64,000 nt of DNA, taken from Siphonodentalium dalli (Eukaryota > Mollusca > Scaphopoda > Gadilida > Siphonodentaliidae). Both the position numbers and the translations under genes were made by a program. The stretch's first letter is position 1. Every line of letters starts with the position of its first letter. Under the pieces are notes generated by a model. That model did not search any database. It saw only the letters and a list, made by a program, of their open reading frames with translations, and was not told where the DNA came from. The stretch covers positions 174,042,310 through 174,106,309 of the forward strand of contig CP136064.1 of assembly GCA_032622095.1 (NCBI GenBank), written 5' to 3'. Shown piece by piece: positions 24,166-35,765 of the stretch.

Positions 24166-27100
24166 TTGCATCATGGTTTGATTGCGTCTCAATTATGAAT
24201 TTCCTGTTCCACAAGCACCCGCAACTTATCCCGTGGCCAATTGATGTATGCCCCCCCCCCACCCCCCCCCCCCACACACACACACACAATCACATCTCTG
24301 GTATGCATTAGTATACGAGGGCACAAATGTTTTTAGGCTTTTGGTTCACGTCTTACAGTTCATAACCATATTATGCCAGTTAAATCGTTTGGTATCGTCG
24401 ATGAACTTTTTGTACGGCGATGAATATTTCGTCATTTTTGGTATAAGATATATATATATCTATAATAGACACATACAATAATATTTTGACATCCAAGTTC
24501 GCATTTAGATACTTTCTTTAGTGACATAGCTCCAGTGGTCCAATGCAGAATTAGAGATACAATGCAATAGTATCCCAAGTTACGCGAAGAACAACCCAAA
24601 CTCGGTCAACAAGTGACAATGCCGGATACTCGAAACAATGATAAACCACAATATTCTTCTGTGCATTGTGTATTCGGCATAGGCCTTAAAGTGAATGTTA
24701 TCTCCAAAGAGATATCTCTCAGTCTATTTATTTGCCATTGTAAGGAGCTTCTTCAGGTAGTCGATTGTACTTGAATTTTATTACTGACAGATATATAGAG
24801 CATTGCATGCAAGGGCGACAATTCACACGGATACCGGGTGTCATCACAAGTGTCATCAAAGTAAACGTTGTAGTGCCTCAACGATTTATAGAGGGTTCTC
24901 TTCAGTCGAACCAACACACAAAGTGGCTGTCAGCCTTTTTAGTTCAAGAGAAACGCCCTATAGATAAAGTTGCAGAACATTAGTTTGTTATTCAGTTTAT
25001 TTGAGTTTGTTGTCAGCATGCATAGTGAGCAAAAATACTTAGTAGCATAAGGTGACATAAGCATCAATGGTGTAAGTCCGTCGAGAATAAAAAAAATGTA
25101 TCCCTAAATATCGATTCACGGTTCGCGATTTTTATATATCGTTTCTAATATTTAAAATAAACTTTCTATAAGTCAAGGATTTGTGACCGAAAATCTATCT
25201 GTCATTATATAGGTTAAGTATCAATGTTTCGTTTAATAATTAGAATAATATCGACTGGCTAGAGGGAATGCATTAATCGCCGGAAGATAACGATACTTTC
25301 CGGAAATATCCGGAATTTTAATTCGTCGATATTCATCGGCAATTCGCGAACATTTTTGCCGACATTCATTCAGATTCAGCTGTTCGAACTATCGGGCTCA
25401 TTTTACCAAATTGTCTCATTTAAACATTGACATTTGTAACGGTTGTGATGCCTGTTATATATAGTTTGATACCGTCGTTTTATTTTTCGATATAAATAAG
25501 CCAGCTCTGGTACATACAAATGTTGTGGTTGTTGTCATCATATTGGATAGAATCGTGACTACATCTTTAATGATAACTCTATCCACGTATAGAAGGGTAT
25601 ACAACTCCCAGCGCCACACAATTAAGCAACAGTCAAATCCAATACCTAAGCCAGAATGCGGCATGGAAACGATTTATTTTTATCAAATATTCAAAGATAG
25701 TATGATTACACGATATAACGTCGTTTATCATTCCACAAGGAGACTGAATCTCCGATGGGCATGAAATTTTTGACATCTAAAACGAGTTTAATTCCCGAAC
25801 AGATGGCAGGGGAAGATTTTCTTCCCTTTAAACAGTCTTGGTCACCTGTGCTAATTTATGGCATCAAAGATAACAAGTATCGTCGAGGCTTCCTTGTTCT
25901 TTGTGTGACGTGGCGCGTCCGGTACCCGTTCGATGTGACCACATACCCCGGTAATGAGTGGATAGCGAGACAGGTGATCACTCTCCGTACGGTCATCGGG
26001 TACGAAATACCCGATTACAATTCCTAGTTGCCGACATAATGAACGTTTTTTGCGAGTTTTAAACAAATGCAGTAAAAAAGTTAGCAATCGTCTCTGGGAA
26101 TTATTTTTGTTACTTTACATTACGTGTCATTCCATTTGTTGCTTAATAATAATGACTCTTTTGTGCACCGCGCATGTCAAAACACACAACGTTCAATTTG
26201 AGGCAACAATTCTAAGACTCAGTCTCCTATAATAACAGCTGCTGGAGTTACATCGACTGTTTTGAATATAAAATGTCGCCAAATGTTTTGAGAATTAACC
26301 AATATTTAATTCTTCTTTTGACTCCTTTTTATTTAATCATCCGCTATTTTTCTCCCTCCTTTTTCAATTTTCAAAGTTTGTTTTTGTTTATTTATTTTAG
26401 TTTTTTAGCTGGCAAAGGTAACGTCAGTTGAATTGTATTATTCATTGATATTCCTGATTATACAGTCGTAGATAATTGGCTGTTGGTGACGGATTGGAAG
26501 AATATGTTAAGCATATTTATATATAGAGAGCGTTTAATCATAACAATTATCGTGATTCCTGCAATCGGATTCATGTGGTATTTCAAAACGAAAATAAAGA
26601 CAATTGTTCTACACATAAAATCACATCAGTACAGTGGCTCCAGTCATAAATACCGCGAAAATTGTATTCGTGTCGAATTGCGACCGAACGGGTATATACA
26701 GGGATTATTTCTGACAAATGAAATAAGAGGAGTCTAACTTGATTCAATATCCCATTTGTTTGTTCTAAGGATAATAAACTAGTTGTTGGCTCATTGTAGA
26801 TGTCATGATAATGATCTTGTAAAGCTTGTTTGAACCAGTATTGCAGATTAAGACAAGGGTGAGAAATGCTCCCGGTGTACTTTGTGTCGTTTTCCGACAA
26901 CGGTAACCCCCAGTCTCAGTAATTGCGCCATAGAAATTGAGGCTAATTGACATCTTTTTTGCAACATTAGGATTAACAATGGTTGGCTTAAGCCACCAAG
27001 CAAGTCTTGTGTTTATCTAATTAGTATTAGAAAACTGCGAAATTATTTCTTGTGATGCAAACAAATTGTAAATTAGTGGTGTTAAAAAGGTCAGAATGTG

Positions 27101-28780
27101 TTATACTTGCAATCCATGTACACTGCAACGAAGAACAAACAGCTATTAAAATCACCTCCTGATTATATACATAACCATCTAGAAATTTAATTTACAGATT
27201 ATGTAAATAGGCTCAGTCTTGTTGTCCTGATTATATGTAACGTGGTAATAAGTTTGTCAATCTTGGGTAGATAAATAGTATTTAGATTGTGTTTTTCTTG
27301 TCATCTTGGGTTACTTTACATTCCGAGGAGGGGACTTTAAAAAAAAAGCAGGTAGCTCGTTGATCAATATTTATTCTAAATATGTATCTGTAGTCATGTG
27401 TGTATTGTGTATATGCCTTGTTCTGTCGATTTGATTTGGAATAAAATATTGTTTACACTAAACCAAATATGGCCTTTGGAATTAAAGGCGCTTATATCAC
27501 CGGATATTTACCGGACTAGTCCCATCCCTTTGCTACCAGTTTACTCTTTATCATAACAGTCCAAGGGAACCAAGGCACTCGCATTGGATAAATGTGCAAA
27601 CATATAAAAGTCTGTAAAATATCACCACTAAGAAGAACATGCAAAAATAGATAAACTGTGTTCTTATATTCCTTTTTGATAGTTCCCCAAAAACGAAATT
27701 TCACGTGTTGAAACAATTGTTATGTAAACAAATCATTTACAGTAATTTGTGAACACCTTGTAGTTACTTAAAATATTTTAGTCTCAAAACGATTTTCAGA
27801 ATATTTTTTCAATTATTGGACCTTTTCCAACGTTTACGTCAAGATTTTATTAAACTTTTGTATCTTATTTGACAAATTGGACTTTTATTGGTAATTGAAC
27901 TGCATGTAGCAGTACAGTTTACAGAACACTGATTTTTACATGGGAAATCTCATTATTTGAGAGTTATTAATGGTGAAAATAAGAAAAGATCAATTAAGTT
28001 TTACAGGTAATTGCTGATGACAGTTATTTTACAAACGTTTATAAAATTGATGTTAGTATATGGGCATGAACCCACTTCAAGTTCGAAGGCATTGAGTACC
28101 TTTATAGACAATTAACTAGCGGCAACCCAACTCGATCGCTCTCCGACAAAGTAGCATTGGGTACACCGATAACTTAGTTTGAAAATTCCTAACTTTCAGA
28201 AATGACAAGACCATCCCCCCAACCCTCCATAAAAACAAATAATTGCTGAATATCGTCGTACACATTTAATACACATATATATTTTTTAATAATGTATGCG
28301 ATGACTACTGAGCAATTTGTGACTGCGATATGTGGCATTAATCGGATGTAAAAATAAAAGCTAACACATGCATGACTTGTGGTCATGCAAAAGCAAATTA
28401 CCTGAATAGATAAATGGCGAGAAGAATTGAGATCTATAGTTGTACTTCGATGACATACCGTTTAATTTGTGTCGCGTAATGGTTTCACACAATGAATTGG
28501 TGGCATATTGTATGACTGCTTGACAAGAACAATAGCACAAATTATCGTTTCAAGTTAATCCGATTTGGGTTTACCGTAAAGGGGGCCTCTGACGGCTATC
28601 AGTAGCGGGACATACATAGATCAAAGGGCTGGTGGTGCTACTTAATGAAAACAATACCGGTAAACATAGGTCACTTCGCACCTTTGATTAAATGTCCTTG
28701 CTAGAGCAATTAGTGCCTGTCAGACAATGGGATTATCACACCAGCTTGGGACTTGGTCTCCTGTGATACTCCAATAGAAC
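24166..28780. other. intronic or intergenic, nothing recognised
   Basis: A C-run followed by (CA)n lies at 24250-24288. The frame 25755-26027 (+) looks moderately coding-like but has no known motif and no convincing splice sites. No PR-domain exon was found. Confidence 0.4.
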
Positions 28781-28992
28781 ATAGTCAGCTTGGCTGACAG
28801 ACCATCGGCGTGTGTGTGTAGAGACTAGAATCACAACGTGTCTATCTCACGCTCTGGTGTCTCGGGTATATAGTCATAGACAATTCAGAGAATATCATCA
28901 TTCGAGTTTGAAATCTTATCCACGACGATTCTTCTCTGTTTACGGATATTGGTTGTGTCCTTCCACGTATTCGTTATTCATTCATCAAATAG

Positions 28993-29047
28993 TGCTCTAT
29001 ATTCTTCAACATGGTCTCGGCTGCTAGCATAGGTTATGTTAGGACAG
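28993..29047 (+). CDS. MECOM: proximal start-codon exon of the MECOM gene (ATG 29011)
   Basis: ATG 29011 opens [12 protein letters not shown]. One nucleotide is left before a consensus donor (GTATGT at 29048). The next downstream zinc-finger exon starts in the complementary phase, giving ...[14 protein letters not shown] without a break. An in-frame TAG at 28990-28992 lies 18 nt upstream, so the ATG is the first possible start. The 5' limit is not known: the exon may start at a promoter in 28.7-29.0 kb, or at an acceptor-like AAATAG ending at 28992. The product would be a PR-less, EVI1-like short form. Confidence 0.55.
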
Positions 29048-32000
29048 GTATGTCACTGTTTTTATTAATTGATGAAAAATAAGACTTCTGCCGATAATTG
29101 TCCTGTTTAGAATTTCCTTTCTATCTAATATCTATATTTTATTCTTTTGCAAACAACACCTAATCTTCACCAACGCAAAACAACTTAAGCAACAAATCAC
29201 ACGGGAACAAATTATATTTTTATTTTTATTATACCCCATTATATGTGACAACAAATTATTAAAACAAGGCAAACACAAATAAGGTTTACCGATTTAATGA
29301 GCATCGGGTGCAACGTAACACACAATCATCACGAATACCTTTAAATGTTACAAAAATAATACTTTAAGAATGAAATTAACAAAGTTAAATCAAGAACGCT
29401 CTTTAATAAATATTGTATGAAATAATTATCTTCAATAAACATGTAATTGAAGGCATAAACGATGTTTATTATATGATATCTTGCATTTTTTTTTACTTCC
29501 AATGAACAAAAAAAAACGTGATAAAATTGTCAATTTGTTGTCGACATCTGAACCATGACTAAATTCCTCCTACGGTTTTGTTATCATTTTAGTCGTACTG
29601 ACTCGTTGCGATTTGTGAAAACTGGTATAATGGCGTCTACATTCTTTTTTTCCAAACAGGCATCAGATTACTGTAAATAGTGTATAAAACTATCGTTAAC
29701 CATATAGTTTTAATGGTTATTGAAAGATATTGAAACTGGCCTCATGCGCTATATGTACATGTATATATGTTATTATTAATATTGTAAGCGGTCACGTTCG
29801 AAATAAGTTGTCAGGGGAAGTGCAAAATATAATGAGTTGTAGTGTTGTTAACAGAACAAGTTCGCTCGGCGTCACAAGTTAATATATCATGCGTTGAGAA
29901 ATGCCCAACCAATACACCAAACATCGAGTTAATTTACCATTTTCTTCTCGTTTCAGAAGAGAACAGGTTTGCTTGCACCAACTGTGGTGAGGTATTCCAG
30001 AGCGTAGAAACAGTCACTCACCATCTACACACCGCTGGGTGCAGCATGACGTCATCAAACGAACCCTCGCGAGAAACCGACGACAGCAGATCCAACAGGT
30101 AATTACACGTTTGATAACTGTTACTTGGTTCCAATTCTGAATCCCTACAAAGAATGACTGAATCCATTGTGCTTGTATCTGAATAGACATAACTATAATA
30201 AAAACATACTGTGATATTAACTGTAATAAAAATTTACTATTAGGAGCTTTCTCAGTAACGAATATCATACTACAATTTATTTAGAAATTATCTACTTCCA
30301 TATCTTCCCACTACGGCAAAATACTGATGTTAATGTTAACATTTAACCCTTTGAGTGCCAGGGGCCGATCTTATCGACCCTAATTTACGGTGTGTAAAAT
30401 CGGCCCTAAAAAAAAACAAAATCTATTTTTTGGGGTTGCATTTTTTTGGGTATGCTTAAGCATGCTATAGCGAATTTAAAAACAAACTGGATAAAATCTT
30501 AGGGGCATGTTATAACTCAAAACTATCACCAAGTATTCATAGTAATAATTTTGATGCTCATGAAAAACATGAGATTCACTGGCACTAAACCTACAAAAAT
30601 AAGTCTGTTAAAGAATATAAGAAAAAATTATGAAAAATTGTTAGGCCAATGCATTCTCTTATATATGCGAGGCGACCTATGGTCGACTCGCATATATAAG
30701 AGAATGCATTGGCACAGGGTATATGGGTTGATACAAAAATCGGACCTGGCACTCAAAGGGTTAAACAGAATGTTATTTTATCATGTTTTAAAATATTGAC
30801 CTCGTGATTATAGATATAGCGCTAGCGATGTCTCTTTTTTGCCAAATTCGATAATCATTTATATGTTGTTAATTTTACAGTGATGATGATATGTCTGACA
30901 GCTACAACGTCAGAGGAGACTTCCAGTGCGATGAATGTCCGGCTAAATTCACATGGAAACTAGAACTCGACCGACATACGGTAAGTAAAACAATAAGAAC
31001 CATGCCATTTAACAAGCATTCGTTTACCTTATCACACTAGACAGCGATTATGGCAACTCTGATAATAAATGTAATTTTCTTTGCGTCTGCGTTAGCTTAC
31101 CACTTCTAACCTGTATAGACAAAATAATCTTAATGCATAATAGCTCAAGGCGACTGTGTTGTGGCAGTTAACTAGGCCAATAATGAATAGATCCTTGCAA
31201 CTGATTCTCCGCCTGCATGGTCTAGTGGAAAGAGGGGGGGTAGATACTTTCTCATAACCAGCTTGTTCAAAGTTTGAAAGAAACCTACCTTCTACGACAA
31301 TATTAATCAAGTTATTCTGAGGCAGGGACATTCACCAAGTCACTTTTCATTCATTTCTGGATTTATATACGTCTCACTATTACTACACAATGTATTCACC
31401 GACGAGACAACCATGAATTTTTAATTTCTATTTGTCAATTTTTGATCTGGCAAACACGGTATGTTTCAAATTAGCTTATCGATATTCCATTTTTCATCCT
31501 GCAGCTCACTCATGACAGCAACAGGCGATTTCCATGTGACCAATGCGACAAACTATTCACCGACCCCAGTAATCTTCAACGTCACGTCAGAACTCAACAC
31601 GTCGGGGGTAGGTGTCACACCTGTACAGAATGCGGCAAAACATTTGCAACCTCTAGCGGGCTGAAGCAGCATCAACACATCCATAGCAGCGTTAAACCGT
31701 TCCAGTGTGAAGTCTGTCTCAAAGCCTACACCCAGTTCTCCAACCTGTGTCGCCACAAACGCATGCACGCCGACTGTCGACAGCAGATAAAATGCAAGGA
31801 TTGTGGACAAGCATTCTCGACAGTTACTTCACTTTCCAAGCACAAACGATTTTGCGATGGTTCTGCCAAGATGCCAACTCTTCATCCAAACAACGCCAAT
31901 CGACTTCACATGCCCTCACCATTCCTCAGTGCCTTCGGTTCCAGACCGCCATTCCCGATGTTTCCGTACGGCCCGTCCATGGTACCACACAACCCCATGA

Positions 32001-33193
32001 TGCCACACCTCAACAACCTGCCAATGTTCCCGACGAAGGTCGACGACATGGTCAATGACATCAAACCACAAGTCGCGTTCCCAGGGCTTGGACTTCAACT
32101 GCCGACATTCAACCGAGATATTTTCGCCGCCGCTCCTCTACGACCACCATCCGAGAAGAGTTCTCCAAATAGCGGTAGTAGTTCGGACAGTGACCGTAGT
32201 GATTCTAAGTCAGACAGCTCCATGAAGCTTGAGACGGACGCCGAGATGATTTCGCCCATCAACGAGAGTCGACCCAGTCATTCGCCGAGCTTCAACGACA
32301 AATGTGCAGATCAGCCTTTAGACTTGAGTGTTAAGCGCGCACCAGTTCGGGAAGTTCCCGAAATTCTGAAACAACGTGAGACTACACCACCAAACCTCAT
32401 CGACAACAAACTTCATAGTGCCTTTCCTTCAATGACGTCACTTCCTGAGCAGGTCGACAACAAACTCCCGAGTGCTTTCACCTCATCTTACGGCAGATTT
32501 CCGATGACTCATCCAGCTTTCATGGGACTCAGTCCATTCGGTTTGGTAAACTTTTGCAGACCTGAGCCAACATACCCATCTCAGTTCTCTCCCTTCAAGT
32601 TCGACAAGTCACCACAGATGTCGCTTTCGCCGATGGGCAAGGATCGTTACTCGTGTAAGTTCTGTGGGAAAGTGTTTCCCCGTTCAGCTAACCTCACTCG
32701 ACATCTCAGAACCCACACAGGCGAGCAGCCTTACCGATGCAAGTATTGTGAACGTTCATTCAGCATTTCATCTAACCTTCAACGTCACGTGCGTAACATT
32801 CACAACAAAGAGAAACCGTTCCGCTGCCCTCTGTGTGACCGATGTTTCGGGCAGCAGACGAACCTCGACCGACACATCAAGAAGCATGAAATGAACGCAC
32901 CTCTCTCACCGATATCTTCACCAACACACGGCGACATAGACGATGATGACATTGAGGAAGAAATTGATGTTTCTGGTTGTTCTGACACTTGTCTGCAGAT
33001 TGACATGAGTGCTAAGAAGGATTCTGATTGTGATGCCTACAATGATAGTGATTGTTCGGACTTGAATGACAACAACCCCAGTAAGCGACTCAAGTTTAGC
33101 GATGAGTCGGGGGAGGAGCGAGAACTTTACGGTCGACTCAGCCCCAGCGAGGGATTCTCACTACCACAGACCCTGACGACAGCAGTGTGTTAA
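29011..33193 (+). CDS. MECOM: PRDM3/PRDM16 (MECOM/EVI1, hamlet) zinc-finger transcription factor, short form
   Basis: Joined exons 29011-29047, 29957-30098, 30881-30980 and 31505-33193 give 655 residues, with every junction in phase. Residues 19-41 are a C2HC finger. Five more fingers follow from residue 76 ([10 protein letters not shown]..., [39 protein letters not shown], and a C2HC finger ending HKRFC). A Ser/Asp-rich stretch precedes PLDLSVK at 364-370, the CtBP corepressor docking motif of this family. Three near-invariant fingers (477-497, 505-526, 534-554) carry [38 protein letters not shown] and [10 protein letters not shown]. The tail is acidic. These strings and their order identify the MECOM/PRDM16 family, nuclear DNA-binding regulators of cell fate. 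Vertebrate proteins have seven N-terminal fingers; here the second is absent. No PR domain is visible in the window. Confidence 0.95.
29957..30098 (+). CDS. MECOM: MECOM exon: first (C2HC) zinc finger
   Basis: The exon runs from a TTTCAG acceptor to GTAATT. It encodes [14 protein letters not shown] and ends the finger with HLHTAGC, a C2HC finger like the first finger of vertebrate EVI1. A Ser/Arg/Asp linker follows. Two nucleotides are carried to the next exon. Confidence 0.92.
30347..30760. mobile_element. TTAA-flanked MITE with central hairpin module, family E (long form)
   Basis: Terminal inverted repeats CCCTTTGAGTGCCAG and CTGGCACTCAAAGGG sit exactly inside TTAA duplications (30343-30346 and 30761-30764). 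Secondary inverted GGGCCGAT/ATCGGCCC pieces lie inside the left end. A palindromic hairpin module occupies 30641-30713. A shorter member of the family (63463-63694) has the same ends and the same hairpin in the opposite orientation. TTAA with CCC ends points to piggyBac-type mobilisation. Confidence 0.8.
30641..30713. repeat. palindromic hairpin module (in MITE)
   Basis: Arms GCCAATGCATTCTCTTATAT-ATGCGAG and their exact complement surround a loop of about 18 nt that is itself partly symmetric (GGCGACCTATGGTCGAC). The perfect arm is close to 28 bp. Further copies are at 34078-34141, 34172-34200 (half), 34980-35105, 43255-43310, 43348-43408 and 63506-63574. Confidence 0.8.
30881..30980 (+). CDS. 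MECOM: MECOM exon: second finger (first part)
   Basis: Acceptor TTTTACAG, donor GTAAGT. It encodes an acidic linker ([13 protein letters not shown]), then [20 protein letters not shown]. The last zinc ligand, a histidine, is in the next exon. The finger matches vertebrate finger 3 (KAFNWKSNLIRH type) rather than finger 2. Confidence 0.92.
31505..33193 (+). CDS. MECOM: MECOM large 3' exon: fingers 3-6, CtBP motif, C-terminal finger array, stop
   Basis: Acceptor CATCCTGCAG. The frame is open for 562 codons to TAA 33191-33193. It encodes four further N-terminal fingers, a Pro/Ser-rich middle, PLDLSVK at 32315-32335, the three C-terminal fingers (32654-32887) and an acidic tail with the [11 protein letters not shown] cluster. 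In vertebrates the equivalent region is split among several exons; here it is a single exon. G+C is visibly higher than in the flanks. Confidence 0.95.
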   Translation, partial: LTHDSNRRFPCDQCDKLFTDPSNLQRHVRTQHVGGRCHTCTECGKTFATSSGLKQHQHIHSSVKPFQCEVCLKAYTQFSNLCRHKRMHADCRQQIKCKDCGQAFSTVTSLSKHKRFCDGSAKMPTLHPNNANRLHMPSPFLSAFGSRPPFPMFPYGPSMVPHNPMMPHLNNLPMFPTKVDDMVNDIKPQVAFPGLGLQLPTFNRDIFAAAPLRPPSEKSSPNSGSSSDSDRSDSKSDSSMKLETDAEMISPINESRPSHSPSFNDKCADQPLDLSVKRAPVREVPEILKQRETTPPNLIDNKLHSAFPSMTSLPEQVDNKLPSAFTSSYGRFPMTHPAFMGLSPFGLVNFCRPEPTYPSQFSPFKFDKSPQMSLSPMGKDRYSCKFCGKVFPRSANLTRHLRTHTGEQPYRCKYCERSFSISSNLQRHVRNIHNKEKPFRCPLCDRCFGQQTNLDRHIKKHEMNAPLSPISSPTHGDIDDDDIEEEIDVSGCSDTCLQIDMSAKKDSDCDAYNDSDCSDLNDNNPSKRLKFSDESGEERELYGRLSPSEGFSLPQTLTTAVC

Positions 33194-34019
33194 TGTTACC
33201 TGGACTCGTTGTTCTAATTGTATATGAATGTGATCAAACTTACGACCTCGAACTTACAGTTTTGTTGCAAGGCAGAAATAATCAATGTTTTGGTTGGATG
33301 TGAAATAGTCATATTTTGAGCATAGAAAGCTAGATTTTGAGATAGTCATATTACCGATCCAACAAAGCACTCCATATTGCATTTATAACTTATTCTAATT
33401 ATATGGACACAATTAATATTAATTCCAAACAAGGGCATGCTTAATGGAAACTACCCTGCAGAATATTCGAAACTTAGAATCATTCATTAACTCGAATGTC
33501 TCATTTTTGTTAAATTATATAATATATAATGAACCTGTCATTTGTATATATGTTATGTTGAACTAATTTAAATTGTTATTATATGTGTAGAATTCTACAA
33601 TTCTTCATTAAATATGAAATGAAACATACTCTCCTCAGACCACACCCTTGCCAATGACGGACCCGTACGAATACCAAGGATCTATATTGCCAACATTTGT
33701 TAATTTCCCTTTGTATCCACCCCAAAAATTTCCAATTTGCAATATGTTTGGGTCAATTTCTAACCGATGGCCATTATTTTCATAACTTTATTTCGTAGTA
33801 AATTGAAATATTCGATGTATTTTTCACTAAACTGGTGGGAAAATCAGAACAATTTCAACATATTTTAGGTCTGTAATTTCAAATATTGCCTGCCAGGAAT
33901 TAAATATCAAATTGTTTAAATTTGTCACCAAAAATTGGATGACAATCCCTCTTTGTCCCCACGTCCCTGTATATGAAGACCACAAACTCATACTATTTGG
34001 TTACCATACTCTGAATAAA
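33194..34019 (+). other. MECOM 3' untranslated region with candidate poly(A) signals
   Basis: AT-rich, no frame. An ATTAAA lies at 33607-33612 and a canonical AATAAA at 34014-34019. Either could end the transcript. The second is followed by unrelated repeat hairpins, so it is the furthest likely end. Confidence 0.5.
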
Positions 34020-34074
34020 GGTCATCGTTAACCCTTCTATGGCGGGAGCATCCTGAAATTTGCGAAAACACTTG

Positions 34075-34200
34075 TGCCAATGTATTCTCTTATATATGCG
34101 AGTCTCCCATATGAAGTCTAGCATATATAAGAGCATACATTGGCCTAACAATATTTACGTTGACCTTGTAAGCCAATGCATTCTCTTATATATGCGAGGC
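34075..34200. repeat. hairpin module plus half module
   Basis: A complete but slightly diverged palindrome (CCAATGTATTCTCTTATATA arm, loop TCTCCCATATGAAGTCTAG) is followed by CCTAACAATATTTACGTTGA, then CTTGTAAGCCAATGCATTCT, a lone left arm. No TTAA terminal repeats were recognised around it, although GTTAACCCTTC lies upstream at 34029. Confidence 0.65.
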
Positions 34201-34974
34201 TTCTAATTTCAAACTCCAATCACTGTTAAAACCTATATTCACCTGATAGACTCCATCGCCAGATCATTTCGTGTCTTCGGATATATAAATGCGACCCGTC
34301 TTTATCGATATTCGAAATGTCTGGCTATCACATGCACATCATTTGACCATTGGTAACTGGTAAAACCTGAAGTTAGAAGTCCTCAATCTAAACCTCTATT
34401 GTCTTTTTGAGTGAGATCTGATGAGCAGACGAACAACCGGATAATAAAACATAATTATCGATATCGCGGATGTGCGGGAAATTGACGCATACTTCAGCAT
34501 AATTTCTATAATTTTATTCCCATAACTCCCTTTATATTTAGTACTTTCAATCACTTTCATCTGTGTATGTGTATAGGCATGTATCGCGAAAATCCACAAG
34601 CATCCATCGGTTTTACATTGAACACGAGTACAAAATATCTACTGCTTTTGGTCAAAGAAAGCATGGACGAATATTGGGATTTTTTGTCTAGCCTGGCAAA
34701 AATTCAAAATGTATTAAAACTTCCCCTTTTGAAAGACGATATATGATCACAGGCAATTCTTCAAGGATTGGCCATTTATAAACGAACAATCCGTACCTAA
34801 AACGCGTGGCACGCGAGCTTGGGATTGTCCACTAAATGACGACATGTATAGCTAATCATGCATGTTGGCTTCACATTTAATATGAAGGGCAATAACTCTA
34901 TAAAGAATGTTAATTTACTAAATAACGGCCATTTGTATGAGAAGAAGTGTTTTTAAAGAGCGTTTCCCATAATT

Positions 34975-35110
34975 AGCCTGGCATATATAATAGAATACAT
35001 TGGCCTAACAACATTTACATTGATATTGTAAGCCAGTGCATCATCTTATATATGCATGCGAGACTCCCTATTGGAGACTTGTATATATAAGAGAATGCAA
35101 TGGCACATGA
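34975..35110. repeat. tandem hairpin modules with conserved linker
   Basis: A right arm (CATATATAATAGAATACATT) is followed by the linker GGCCTAACAACATTTACATT-GATATTGTAAGCC and then by a full palindrome with diverged arms. The linker is nearly the same as at 34140-34172 and, inverted, at 43310-43348. Confidence 0.6.
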
Positions 35111-35495
35111 TATTTATTGCTGCACCAGCGCATCTCCCATCATGAAATGGTTCTAATTATGTTCTGGTAAACAAAAACGTACCAACTGTTCTGTTCTGTC
35201 AAATCGGACCGTGCATGGGTCTTCACCGATTTAGCCTTAGTCTCTTGTTGAACTCCTTAGTTAGACATCTCTGTAGGCGAATCGGATGTGTTCATCTGTC
35301 TGTCGTCTCATTATGGTATCTGAACATCCATACAAATAAAGGATACAAAACAATATATTATTTCGGAACTCCATTCAGTAATTGGACCCAGCCACCATCA
35401 TGACCACATACATTCATTATATGTCCAATGCTTGCATTCCTTTATTTGCTCGATGTAGTTTGGCTGAAGCGGTCACTCCAACATAAAACAAAGTG

Positions 35496-35765
35496 CTGAA
35501 GGGTACTGAGGGGGGGGGGGGGGGGGTCGGATTTTTTTTTCCAGGCACATATGCTGATTTTTCCTTTCGACCCTTGTTGGGACCCACCCACACCCGCGTC
35601 CAAAATTATTTCCGTTTTCGGCAGTTTTTTCCCGACCATTTTTGGACACCCACCCCCTTTTAACACTAAAACACTGTAAACAGCTGTATATGAATTTCTG
35701 TGCATACTATTTGTCATGGAAGTTAACATTGACATGTAAATAGGAACGAGTCATTTTGGGGTCAT
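35496..35765 (-). mobile_element. interspersed repeat, family C (orientation 2)
   Basis: This is the reverse complement of 20110-20380. It starts at a long G-run (35510-35526) and runs through CCGTTTTCGGCAGTTTTTTC, CAGCTGTATATGAATTTCTG and AACATTGACATGTAAATAGG. The short minus-strand frame across it is repeat, not gene. Confidence 0.6.

Larger units (their letters stand above)
30099..30880 (+). other. MECOM intron hosting a TTAA MITE
   Basis: Bounded by GTAATT and TTTTACAG. I translated this intron by eye for the finger that vertebrates have at this point and found none. Most of it is the MITE at 30347-30760. Confidence 0.8.

Noticed and set aside
25755-26027. 90-codon frame with balanced codon use
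   Set aside because: No motif, no splice signals and no second exon recognised; not enough to annotate as a gene.
31747-32098. Alternative frames overlapping the MECOM large exon
   Set aside because: Shadows of a strongly conserved frame; the zinc-finger frame is unambiguous.
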